A stretch of 21,352 nucleotides of DNA from Chara braunii (GCA_003427395.1 BFEA01000056.1:1575981-1597332), one strand, 5' to 3'; numbered from the stretch's first letter, positions 8,189 through 15,319 are shown. Numbers and translations: made by a program. The notes: generated from the sequence alone by a model not told the origin.

Positions 8189-8555
8189 GAGCCAATCAGC
8201 AGGCTCGACTTTGAGTATGTCCGCGAGCCAATTAGCGGGCTTGATTTTGAAAGTTCCAGCAAGTGAATCCGTGGACTTGATTTTAATTGTAGCAGCAAGC
8301 CAATCAGCGAGCTCGATCTTGAGTATACCCGTGAGCCAATCAGAAGGCTCAATTTTCAGAATGTATCAGCGAGCCAGTCAGCGGGCTCGATTTTTTAGTG
8401 TACCCGTGAGCCAATCAGCCGGCTCAATTTTCGGAATGTATCAGTGAGGCAATCAGCGGGCTCAATTTTTGGGCGTACCAGAGAGCCGATCAGCAGGCTC
8501 AATTTTAAGTATGCCAGCGAGCCAATTAGCGACCTTGATTTTTTAGTGAATAAAT
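8189..8555 (+). repeat. minisatellite: ten 36-38 bp units, each with a hairpin
   Basis: Units start near 8189, 8225, 8261, 8297, 8333, 8371, 8408, 8446, 8483 and 8519. The consensus core is GAGCCAATCAGCGGGCTC, a hairpin with a 5-bp GAGCC/GGCTC stem, followed by a T-rich half ending in a CC.G motif. Unit-to-unit divergence is high, so the array is old. Period changes between 36, 37 and 38 shift the frame repeatedly, so it does not encode a repeat protein. It is not a CRISPR array: the repeats are diverged and there are no distinct spacers. Confidence 0.85.
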
Positions 8556-8586
8556 AAATAAATTAATACAGAAAAACTTTTTTTTT

Positions 8587-8800
8587 CTCTCACACACAGC
8601 GCACTCCCGCTCTCTCATGCAGCGCACTCCCTCTCTGAAGCAGAACACTCATTCTCTCTCACTCGACGCACTAACTCTCTCTCTCACTCAGCGCACTCCC
8701 TCTCTCAAGCAGCACACTCACTCTCTGTCACAGCACACACACTCTCTCTGACTCACTCTCTCTCAATCACTTTCTGACTCTCAATCTCGCATGCATACAA
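8587..8800 (+). repeat. CT-rich degenerate tandem repeat
   Basis: The motifs CAGCGCACTCCCTCTCTC and CAGCACACTCACTCTCTC recur with irregular spacing of about 40-60 bp. The sequence is strongly pyrimidine-biased and similar in character to 8985-9240. Confidence 0.65.
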
Positions 8801-8888
8801 TCACTCTTTGTCAGTCACATCTACGAGCACGCGCCCGTCATTGATTAGCCCCGTGAAGTTCCCCCGCTCATGCTGAGATCTAAAAGTA

Positions 8889-9010
8889 CCTGGTCACGAT
8901 CGGGACCAGGATCATACGATTTGGGAATATATAACCAGCATGGAGCCCCGTCAATTGCTTCCTCGCGTGCATTCTACTACTCCCTCCTCTTTCTCAATAG
9001 CTCTCCCTCT
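8889..9010 (+). promoter_or_regulatory. promoter-like segment (dyad, TATATAA, pyrimidine patch)
   Basis: A 7-bp dyad CCTGGTC/GACCAGG (8889-8910) is followed by TATATAA at 8928-8934 and, 40-70 bp downstream, by CTCCCTCCTCTTTCTC, which resembles the Y patch of plant core promoters. No convincing coding region follows. It could be the promoter of a degraded LTR element whose remains occupy 9240-10150. Confidence 0.3.
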
Positions 9011-9240
9011 CACTCACTCTCTCTCTTACTACACACTCTTTCTTTCCCACTCTTTCTCTTGTGCTCTCCCCCTCACTCTAACTCGCTCACTCACGCACTA
9101 TGGCACGGCTCCCCCTTGATCTGTGCACATCATCCTCTCTCACACGAGCTCTCCCCCGCTTAGCAATTGCACACTCTCCGAGTCACGTCTCTTTGTCGCT
9201 CTCTCGCCCACTCTCGCTCAGTCATTCACTCCCGAGTATG
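8985..9240 (+). repeat. CT-rich stretch
   Basis: Pyrimidine-rich with CTCTCTCACTCA-type motifs. Open frames here (Ser/Leu/His-rich) follow from composition. Confidence 0.6.
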
Positions 9241-10150
9241 GGGCGCGCTCTGTGTCGTCACTCGATGCAGATTGTAACCCGACTCCACCTGAAGTTTGCA
9301 TACTGCCACGAACAGGCACAACCAGCGATGGTAGACAACTCACCTCTTAGCTGGGGCAGCCAAGTCTTCCATGGCTGCAGGCCGCTTGCTCAAGCGAACA
9401 GGCACGAACCAGCCCCAGTCCAATCGTCTTGGTCGCTTCCGGTGTTCACCTTGGTCCCGAATGCAGAATGATCCCATGTGTGTTGTCTCTGGCTATCTCC
9501 TAGCAGCGCATGCCCAAGTGGCCTCCCTTCTTCAAAATGTTGAGTGGTACCGCCGGTACCGAGGCTACAGGCCTGGTACCCAGGCAAAGGTTCTGGAATC
9601 TCGGCATGGAATTGGCCGAGCCCCTGTGTCACCCATCTTGTGGTGTCGACCAGGCCAGTACAGTCATTTCCCTGTAGCCAAATAGAACACCAAGGTCCAG
9701 CGGGTCCCAGTACTCCCAATAAAATCAGATCGATGACCATGCCGAAACCAGGATTGAGGCCCAAAAAGATAAAGCTGGGGTCGTCGTCCTCATGAGAATC
9801 CAAGTGCCGACACAGGTCAAGGGCAACTGGATAAATAGGTTGTCAGAACTTGTAGGAACTCAAATGACAGAGCTCCGTGTCGGTGGACCGGGAAGACCGC
9901 AACAACCGTCGCATGTGACGTCGAACCACAGCGGCCCCCAAAATAGTCAATCCACTGCATCAACTGACACGCTTCAAAATAGGAAAAATGTGGGGTTTGC
10001 GTACACACAAAACAAGGGTCGTAGAGGGCTAATAATTTAGAGTGAATCGGGGTAACAACAGCGAAAACATAGTCAGGCACAAAAACACAGAATCAAGGAA
10101 AATCGTGGAAGAAACTACCGTGGTTGACTCGAACTCACAAAATCGATCAT
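9241..10150. other. unassigned stretch, possibly decayed mobile-element DNA
   Basis: Open frames of 100-137 codons occur on both strands (for example 9390-9803 minus and 9371-9685 plus), but none shows a domain I recognise and they overlap one another. The palindrome GGTACCGCCGGTACC lies near 9546. The promoter-like segment upstream makes an old LTR element plausible, but no reverse transcriptase, protease, integrase or primer-binding site was found. Confidence 0.4.
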
Positions 10151-10154
10151 GCGG

Positions 10155-10196
10155 AAGCACGCGCGCGCGTGTCCGTGGAAGCTCGCGCGCGCATGT
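10155..10196. repeat. duplicated alternating CG runs
   Basis: GGAAGCACGCGCGCGCGTGT and GGAAGCTCGCGCGCGCATGT lie 28 bp apart. Alternating purine-pyrimidine runs of this kind favour Z-DNA. Confidence 0.75.
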
Positions 10197-10262
10197 CTGC
10201 TGTCGAGTTTTTGAGAGAATGATAGTAAGGGTATAATAACCTCATAAAGAGGCTCTTTTCTC

Positions 10263-10263
<1 letters not shown>

Positions 10264-10291
<28 letters not shown>
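10264..10291 (+). repeat. poly(A) tract
   Basis: About 28 A residues following AAAGAGGCTCTTTTCTC, which contains the small dyad AAAGAG/CTCTTT. It may be the tail of an unrecognised retroposon. Confidence 0.85.
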
Positions 10292-10293
<2 letters not shown>

Positions 10294-10331
10294 ACCATGA
10301 TAGTAGGCCTAGTGTTAGTAAATGGTGACGT

Positions 10332-10511
10332 GAAAAACAGGGGTGGACCCTTTTTTTTGTTTTGTTTTGTTTTGTTTTGTTTTGTTTTGTTTTGTTTTTA
10401 ACTGGCCCTCCAGTGCTAGCGATGCTGATAAGAGCAGACACCGCTAGCACCTGGGGATAGGCTCCATCTATTGGTGGGGAGCATCACCTGCTGGAAAACA
10501 GGGGCGGACCC
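10332..10511 (-). mobile_element. short hairpin retroposon, copy 4, with target-site duplication
   Basis: The element is flanked by direct repeats at 10332-10350 and 10493-10511 (17 of 19 identical; core ACAGGGG.GGACCC). On the minus strand it reads CCAGCAGGTGATGCTCCCCA, CCAATAGATGGAGCC, the hairpin GCTAGCGGTGTCTG/CAGCATCGCTAGC around a TCTTAT-containing loop, then a tail of CAAAA repeats (TTTTG on the plus strand, about 10359-10397). Body length is about 95 bp. Target duplication plus an A-rich tail shows retroposition by a LINE-type machinery. No pol III boxes are seen. Confidence 0.85.
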
Positions 10512-11670
10512 ACATACTCTGTTTTTCCACCGTCGATCAGACAACGAAAGTCATAGAAATGCGCCTGGTCGACGGACACAGACGCAGAATCCGCTCATTT
10601 TGGGTGGTTGACTGGCTTTGGCCGCCCGATAGTAACCCAGACCTCTTCTCAACGACCATGTTGAGGTCTCACCTGTCTGCTCAATGGACGCATACAAGTC
10701 TCAAAGCAATACGACAAACATGACGTCCACGTCGATGTCCAATTGCTGTCCTCCTAAGCCCTTGTTGACGCACTCTAAGGCTAAGGGGATCCGGGATTGG
10801 AAACCGCGACTATCACCGTCACCGATATGGGTTGGGAAAAGGGTAAAAGGGTCGTCAGTTAAGGATGCCCGATGTTCCGGTCCAGGATCAGTGAGGATTT
10901 CATCAGCCAGAAGTTTCTAGTTTTCCGGTCCGGGATCCATAAAAAAATTGCCCCGTATAGGTTCCCGGTTCCTACTAGTAAGAGATAGGAGCTCATCTCG
11001 GGCTGCGTTAGGGAGGGACCCCACAGGACGGCGTTTATTGGATTTTTATTCCGATGTGACCTGGTGGTTTACCCCTGGGGCTCGGACAGATTTTTTTTTT
11101 TTTTTTTCATATTATAAAAACCCCAGGTTGTTGTAGAGGTGGGTTACTAGACGGATGGCAGTCACCCACAGGACTCGGCCACTCGGTTGTTCAGATGAAC
11201 CCCTCTGAAGACCCCACCCACCGGACAGATTCTATCGCGTGTGTGACAGTTTTGACCTATTTTTTTAATTGCAATTGTATTTTTTTGCGTTTGTTTGGAA
11301 AATGAGAAAGTTATTTTCAAAGTTTATTAAAACGAAGCGCAGCGGAGGCAGCCCGTGAACAATGCTGCCACTATGCGTCACATTCGGCTGTCAGCCTGCA
11401 GAGCTGGATTCAGCAAAGTACAACGAATGTGGACTTTTTTGAGCCACTTCCGCGAACCAGACCGAGGTCAGAAATGACCCCTCCCCCCAATAAAACATAT
11501 GGAGAATGAGTCGCTGCTACAGTGACTGCGGGAAAGAAAACAACAAAAATGCTCTTTTTTTTTTTTTTTAAATGCTCTATTTTCCTGTGACACGGTTGGC
11601 TGGAATGTAAGTGTGGGAATCAAAGACGCCATTACTGCGCATTGATTTGCCACATGCATCAGGGGCGGAA
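10512..11670. other. unassigned stretch
   Basis: No supported gene. Features seen: two related motifs GTTCCGGTCCAGGATC (about 10873) and TTTCCGGTCCGGGATCC (about 10922), oligo(T) at 11092-11107 and 11555-11569, and a CACAGGACGGCG motif near 11021. An open frame at 10684-10920 has no recognisable domain. Confidence 0.45.
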
Positions 11671-11673
11671 GAA

Positions 11674-11790
11674 CCCGTTTTCCAGCAGGTGTTGCTCCCC
11701 ACCGATAGATGGAGCCTCCCCGAGCATATACTAGAGGCGTCTGCTCTTATCAGCGCCCCTAGACTGTCACCTGCCGCCACAGGTAATCAA
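11674..11790 (+). mobile_element. short hairpin retroposon, copy 5
   Basis: It begins CCCGTTTTCCAGCAGGTG and continues CCCACCGATAGATGGAGCC. The hairpin region is CTAGAGGCGTCTG with CAGCGCCCCTAG around a CTCTTAT-containing loop, close in layout to copies 3 and 4. The 3' end is diverged and lacks a clear tail or target duplication. Confidence 0.75.
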
Positions 11791-12055
11791 AAACTGAGCC
11801 CCATAGACAGCAATTGCTGCCCAGTCGGTCCGAGCCCCTGGGTACATAAGCTGAAGCTCAGTAATGGCCTCAGTACCCCTTTTTCTGGGCTTTATGTGAG
11901 GTGCCCAGCCTCAAGCGATTATTTTGCAGTTCTCCCAAAAAAAACAAAAAACACATCTGTAGGGATTAAGCGTTATCGGCCATGGATCTGAAGAGATCTA
12001 CAGCCAGAGACGCTTAGGGTCTCACTCCACCACTCACCAAATCTGCAAGATGAGA

Positions 12056-12210
12056 ATTAAACCACCAGTACTTGGGGCCGGCCTTAGCGTTAACGCTACG
12101 AAAATTTCGCGGCCGGCGGGCCGTGGATAAATCGAATCCACAGCCCGTGTGGCTTCGACCTCCGGCGCGCAGTGCGGCGGCGCGCAATGCCCAAGTACTG
12201 GTGGTTTAAT
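12056..12210. mobile_element. MITE-like element with perfect 21-bp terminal inverted repeats
   Basis: The left end at 12056-12076 (ATTAAACCACCAGTACTTGG plus G) is exactly inverted at 12190-12210. The outermost bases give TTAA on both sides, so a TTAA target duplication (piggyBac-like) or a shorter TAA/TTA duplication is possible. The 113-bp interior is packed with palindromes (GGCCGGCC, AGCGTTAACGCT, CGAAAATTTCG, GTGGAT/ATCCAC). No coding capacity is present. The superfamily is not certain. Confidence 0.8.
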
Positions 12211-12284
12211 ATTCCGCTACCCATAAGTTTTTGTGCATTAGGCGAGTGGTGCAGCGACGCCCTTTGGGCCTTGCCAATGTGGAG

Positions 12285-12640
12285 TTAGGGGGGGTAGGGG
12301 GAGGTGCAGAGACAGGCCATAGTGCTCGGCACTAGCACCGCCGGTTTCCCCCATAGGCAATGCCTGCCCACCCCGGATCACCGTGATGAGGGGCTGGTAC
12401 AGCCTTGCTCTCGCACCACTCCTGTGATGCAAACCTACCCTGTGGGCTGGGGAGAGATCCGGGTTGGTTGTTTTTTTTTCTTTCTTCTTTTTTTCTTTTT
12501 CTTTTTCTTTTATTTTCCTATTTGTTTAAATCCGGGTTGGTTGGTATTCCCCGTCCTATACATACATACATACACTAGCGAGAGGATGAGATAGATGAGA
12601 AAGACGAGTCCATAGATAGATTGAGAGAAGAATATAGCTT
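12285..12640 (+). mobile_element. SINE-like repeat, copy A
   Basis: It shares with copy B (12650-13311) the blocks GGGGTAGGGGGAGGTGCAG, GGCAATGCCTGCCCACCCC, CTTGCTCT.GCACCACT, TGGGCT.GGGAGAGATCCGGG and ACTAGCGAGAGGATGAGATA, and ends in the 3' tail ATTGAGAGAAGAATATAGCT. It is interrupted by a T-rich insertion at 12471-12529. The 5' end is unclear, and no good tRNA-like boxes were found. Confidence 0.7.
12457..12543 (-). mobile_element. T-rich insertion flanked by 14-bp direct repeats
   Basis: ATCCGGGTTGGTTG occurs at 12457-12470 and 12530-12543. Copy B of the repeat has this site only once, apart from its own different insertion, so the intervening 59 bp of T/C-rich sequence is an insertion with target duplication. 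On the minus strand it is an A-rich tail with almost no body. Confidence 0.8.
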
Positions 12641-12841
12641 AGTCACCACCATGTGGGGTTGGGGAGGGGTAGGGGGAGGTGCAGTGACTGGCAATTGCTC
12701 GGTGCNNGCACCGCCTATGTCCCCCATCGGCAATGCCTGCCCACCCCTCATCACCGCGATGAGGGGCTTCTACAAGCCTTGCTCTTGCACCACTGCTGTG
12801 GTGCCAACCTACCCCGTGGGCTAGGGAGAGATCCGGGAACT

Positions 12842-12929
12842 AGGTCCCACTTGCACGAATTAAGAGACACTGACTGTAGATTGCAAAGATCAACGGCAGA
12901 GAAACTCCCAATTTGCGCAAGTGGGACCT
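12842..12929. mobile_element. 88-bp foldback element with 20-bp terminal inverted repeats
   Basis: The left end AGGTCCCACTTGCACGAATT (12842-12861) pairs with the right end 12910-12929 with 2 mismatches. It sits at a point where copy A continues without interruption (GATCCGGG to GGTTGG), which supports an insertion. Extra bases AACT and TGCC at the borders are unexplained. Confidence 0.75.
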
Positions 12930-12999
12930 TGCCCCCGGTTGGTTGGTGTTCCCCCGTACTATACATAGACTAGCGAGAGGATGAGATAGACATAGACTA

Positions 13000-13104
13000 C
13001 AGTCTTCCCCCGAATACAAAGTAAGGTCATTATAGCTCAATTTAGACAGAAAGATACACCAAATTCAGCTATAATGACCGTGCGTTGTATTCGGGGGAAG
13101 ACTG
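13000..13104. mobile_element. 105-bp MITE, CAGT...ACTG ends, TA target duplication
   Basis: The ends CAGTCTTCCCCCGAATACAA and its exact inverse lie just inside TA dinucleotides at 12998-12999 and 13105-13106. Inner arms AAGGTCATTATAGCT and AGCTATAATGACC also pair. CAGT/ACTG ends with TA duplication are typical of Tc1/mariner/pogo-type elements (family knowledge). A second, diverged copy lies at 14376-14486. No transposase is in the window. Confidence 0.85.
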
Positions 13105-13151
13105 TAGCCAGAGGATGCGATAGATGAGTACTGCCAAGAAGATGAGATAGA

Positions 13152-13301
13152 TGAGAGAAGAAGTTTTTTTTTTTTTTTCGGGAAGAAAATTGGACCATTT
13201 CTCGATTTATGCGTGTCATCCTGGAAAGCCCAGGGGCCATGCTAATCTTCTCTCTCTGTATTGCTCCAATTTTAACTGATGTCCCGAAGGACTGAGAGAA
13301 G
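13152..13301 (-). pseudogene. U6 snRNA retropseudogene 1
   Basis: On the minus strand from 13292 it reads the plant-type 5' hairpin GTCCTTCGGGACATC, then AAAATTGGA.CAATACAGAGA, AAGATTAGCATGGCCCCT, AGGATGACACGCATAAATCG, AGAAATGGTCCAATTTT and finally an A15 tail (plus-strand T at 13164-13178). Compared with plant U6 (from memory) it has 4 extra bases (GAGA) just after the ACAGAGA box and an altered internal stem-loop. TGAGAGAAG at 13152-13160 and 13293-13301 is a target duplication created within the SINE tail. The poly(A), target duplication and changed core mark it as a retroposed, non-functional copy. Confidence 0.9.
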
Positions 13302-13320
13302 CATATAGCTTACTTATATA

Positions 13321-13498
13321 TCTATTTGACGATATATATGTTTGTGACGATATATATATCTGTCTATATATATTATATTTATATATATAGATGAGTCGGT
13401 GAAACTCCGACGAAACAGTTTGTCACAGCCCCTCATTTGTTGTCCTCTTCTCCCTCTCTGCCTACGGTTTACCGGGCAGTTCTATTTGACGATATATA
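13321..13498 (+). mobile_element. 142-bp insertion with 18-bp direct repeats
   Basis: TCTATTTGACGATATATA is present at 13321-13338 and 13481-13498, bracketing 142 bp (13339-13480). Perfect 18-bp repeats around a short AT-rich segment are best explained as a target duplication from retroposition, although an AT-rich tandem duplication is possible. The insert carries a hammerhead-ribozyme-like core (13390-13424) and a pyrimidine-rich 3' half. Confidence 0.65.
13360..13428 (+). ncRNA. degenerate hammerhead ribozyme core
   Basis: GATGA (13390-13394), stem II GTCGG/CCGAC (13395-13399, 13407-13411) and GAAAC (13412-13416) match the hammerhead core order CUGANGA, stem II, GAAA. A 2-bp stem III (AC/GT) with a 5-nt loop leads to GTC (13422-13424), the expected cleavage triplet, then ACAG. 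CTGTCT, which could give stem I (CTGT with ACAG) and the missing CT of CTGATGA, lies at 13360-13365, separated from GATGA by 24 bp of AT repeat. The ribozyme therefore looks inactivated by an AT insertion. Minimal stem III resembles hammerheads of Penelope-like and SINE-like retroelements. Confidence 0.55.
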
Positions 13499-13731
13499 GC
13501 TTAGTTAAATTTAAAAAAAATGAAGTAGCAGTGCATCTTCCTCAGAAAGCGGGCAGATGCATCCGTTACTATTCATAGTAATGGACGCATCTGGCCACTT
13601 CCTGTCTGAACATGCAGTGATACTCTCCTCTCTTCGCGAGGCCCTTTGTTCCGCCAGTTGCCGTCTTGCCCCAAGCAGCCACGTCAGGTCGCTACCTTGT
13701 GATTGTCACGGGCGTGTCAACTGCAGCAGAT

Positions 13732-13786
13732 GGCTCCGGTTCCTTTTTTTTTTGTTTTGTTTTTTTGGTTGGACGGCTCCGGTTCC
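13732..13786 (-). mobile_element. T-rich insertion flanked by 12-bp direct repeats
   Basis: GGCTCCGGTTCC lies at 13732-13743 and 13775-13786. Between them are 31 bp, mostly T, ending GGTTGGAC. Read on the minus strand it is a very short 5' remnant plus poly(A) with a target duplication. Confidence 0.75.
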
Positions 13787-13805
13787 GAGCGTCCTGCTGG
13801 AATTA

Positions 13806-13927
13806 GGGCCTCGCTCCAGTACTCTCGAAATGTGCAAAAGGAGAGTGAATCTTCCGCTAGACCATGGAATGATACATCGCCATGATTTTTGTCTTTAGTG
13901 CATGGCGAGAGTAATGGAGCGAGGCCA
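13806..13927. mobile_element. 122-bp Tourist-like MITE, TTA target duplication
   Basis: The ends GGGCCTCGCTCCAGTACTCT and the inverted GGAGCGAGGCCA match over about 20 bp with few mismatches. TTA flanks lie at 13803-13805 and 13928-13930. GGGCC-type ends with a 3-bp TTA/TAA duplication are typical of PIF/Harbinger (Tourist) MITEs. The interior contains ATTTTTGTCTTT, shared with relatives at 14019 and (inverted) at about 14602. Confidence 0.75.
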
Positions 13928-14018
13928 TTATTCTTCATCATTCAATAATTGCTCCTGGAACTCACGACCTATCAAGTCACAGTGTGTCCTGGTCACGCTC
14001 TTTCTTTTGGTTTAGGGT

Positions 14019-14127
14019 TGGTCATCGCCACACGGCTCTCGAAATGTGAAAAATGAGAATGCATTTCCGGCTACATTTTTGTCTTTTTGACATTTCGGGA
14101 GCGGTGTGGCGAGGCCCTGTGTCATCG
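14019..14127. mobile_element. second, diverged copy of the GGCC-ended MITE family
   Basis: TCGCCACACGGCTCTCGAAA at the left pairs imperfectly with TTTCGGGAGCGGTGTGGCGA at the right. CTCTCGAAATGTG and CATTTTTGTCTTT are shared with the copy at 13806. The target duplication was not resolved. Confidence 0.65.
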
Positions 14128-14158
14128 TCGCGCTTTTTTTTTTTTTTCGTCGCGCTTT
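14126..14158 (-). mobile_element. oligo(T) insertion flanked by 11-bp direct repeats
   Basis: CGTCGCGCTTT occurs at 14126-14136 and 14148-14158, with only T residues between. It is effectively a bare poly(A) insertion on the minus strand. Confidence 0.7.
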
Positions 14159-14267
14159 GCCGGCAACAACTGGATGAACAAGTCTGTAGGGGCGCCAAGA
14201 TTTGGAAGGCATCTGGACAAATTGATGTCCACATGCAATCAAAATGTCGGCGAATGGCGAGTAGTGC

Positions 14268-14306
14268 GACGAGGCCCTTTTTTTTTTTTTTTTTGACGAG
14301 GCCCTT
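14268..14306 (-). mobile_element. oligo(T) insertion flanked by 12-bp direct repeats
   Basis: GACGAGGCCCTT occurs at 14268-14279 and 14295-14306, separated by 15 T residues. It has the same structure as the insertion at 14126-14158. Confidence 0.75.
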
Positions 14307-14375
14307 CGACTCAAGGCGTAATCACACACAACAGTGAAGAGTGGCACTTAATCGCTCAGAGCTTGAGGGCATACT

Positions 14376-14486
14376 CAGTCTTCCCCCATATAGAACGGGA
14401 CGGTCATCATAACTGCATTTGGGCAAATTTTCAATCCAGATACAGCGATAATTACCATACCATACGTTGTAATCAGGGGACGACAG
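14376..14486. mobile_element. diverged second copy of the CAGT-ended MITE
   Basis: The left end CAGTCTTCCCCC is identical to the start of the MITE at 13000. The right end GGGGACGACAG is followed by TA. Inner GGTCAT and ATAATTACC and the near-end CGTTGTAAT also correspond to the other copy. More mismatches indicate an older insertion. Confidence 0.75.
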
Positions 14487-14601
14487 TAGGGCGTTCCTGA
14501 ATGAACGAAATTCCACCATGATCCAGATGTATCTGACCGCATTTATGTCCAGAGCTCAGACCAAAAAGTTATACTGTGAGTATGCTCTGATTTCGTACCT
14601 T

Positions 14602-14753
14602 TGGGACTCGCTCCACTACCCTCCACATCCACAAAAGACAAAAAAGATGGCAATGTATCTTCCTATGCTGGAGGGGTAGATTCGTTCTCATTTTGCATAT
14701 GTAGGTGAGATTCCCATTTTGCACATCAGGTGAGTACTGGAGCGATGCCCTTT
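14602..14753. mobile_element. third, degenerate copy of the GGCC-ended MITE family
   Basis: GGGACTCGCTCCACTACCCT on the left corresponds to the inverted GTACTGGAGCGATGCCCT on the right. AAAAGACAAAAAAGATGGCA matches the inverted TTTTTGTCTTT interior of the 13806 copy. Confidence 0.55.
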
Positions 14754-14759
14754 AGTTGG

Positions 14760-15188
14760 CAAATTCAGTGCATTATAATTTTTATTTTTTATATTTTTTT
14801 TCCTTTGAATAATTTTGAATCCATCACATTACCAAGGTCAGCCTCATTTCATGTCCAAAAAAAGTGTCATTTCATATCGTCTTTTTTTGTGTCAAAAAAG
14901 TCGTCGTCATGTCCGTCTAGCTAATACATACATCTGCCATTATTGACGGCGGGTTTGGCTTTTCATTATTATTTTCTGCAGGTTAAAAAAAAAAAAAAAA
15001 AATCATTGCATAATAAAAGCTACAGTCCCCCCCCCCCCCAAAAAAAGGGAGAAGTAGGGCACAGTCACGGAAGAAGAACTGGGCCCTCTTCCAACGAAAA
15101 GAAAAGAAAAAAAAGAAGAAGAAGAAGAAGAAGAGAGATCCAGCGGCCTAACTCAGGGCATACTCACACCGGGACCAAAAGTCTGAAA
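14760..15188. other. unassigned low-complexity stretch
   Basis: It holds AT-rich DNA, oligo(A) at about 14985-15002, a C12A6 run near 15027, and AAAAGAAAAGA followed by (GAA)n at about 15099-15136. No gene is seen. Confidence 0.6.
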
Positions 15189-15319
15189 AATTTGAGGCCT
15201 TTTTTTTTTCTTTTTTTTTTTAATTCGGACCATTTCTCGATTTATTCGTGTCATCCTTGCACGGAGGGGCCATGCTAATCGTCTCTGTATCGTTGATGTC
15301 CCGAAGGACAATTTGAGGC
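15189..15319 (-). pseudogene. U6 snRNA retropseudogene 2 (internal deletion)
   Basis: On the minus strand from 15309 it reads GTCCTTCGGGACATCA, then ACGATACAGAGA, CGATTAGCATGGCCCCT, CAAGGATGACACGAATAAAT, CGAGAAATGGTCC and an A-rich tail (15199-15222). About 13 nt expected between ACATC and AACGATACAGAGA of plant U6 are missing. AATTTGAGGC at 15189-15198 and 15310-15319 is the target duplication. It is a processed, non-functional copy, independent of the one at 13152 because the deletion and substitutions differ. Confidence 0.9.

Larger units (their letters stand above)
12650..13311 (+). mobile_element. SINE-like repeat, copy B, interrupted by three later insertions
   Basis: Blocks shared with copy A run from GGGGAGGGGTAGGGGGAGGT (12660 region) to the tail TGAGAGAAGCATATAGCTT ending near 13311. 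The copy is split by a foldback element (12842-12929), a CAGT-ended MITE (13000-13104) and a U6 retropseudogene (13164-13292). Two N bases at 12706-12707 sit at the tip of the hairpin CGGTGC/GCACCG. Confidence 0.7.

Noticed and set aside
8189-8555. CRISPR-like regular repeat array
   Set aside because: Repeats are diverged and tandem with no unique spacers, and the context is eukaryotic. It is a minisatellite.
9390-9803. 137-codon minus-strand open frame
   Set aside because: No recognisable domain, and it overlaps other frames in decayed repeat DNA. Kept only as an unassigned region.
13179-13330. Functional U6 gene with upstream TATATAAG on the minus strand
   Set aside because: An AT-rich TATA-like string sits near -26, but the copy has a poly(A) tail, a target duplication and core changes, and no upstream sequence element was seen.
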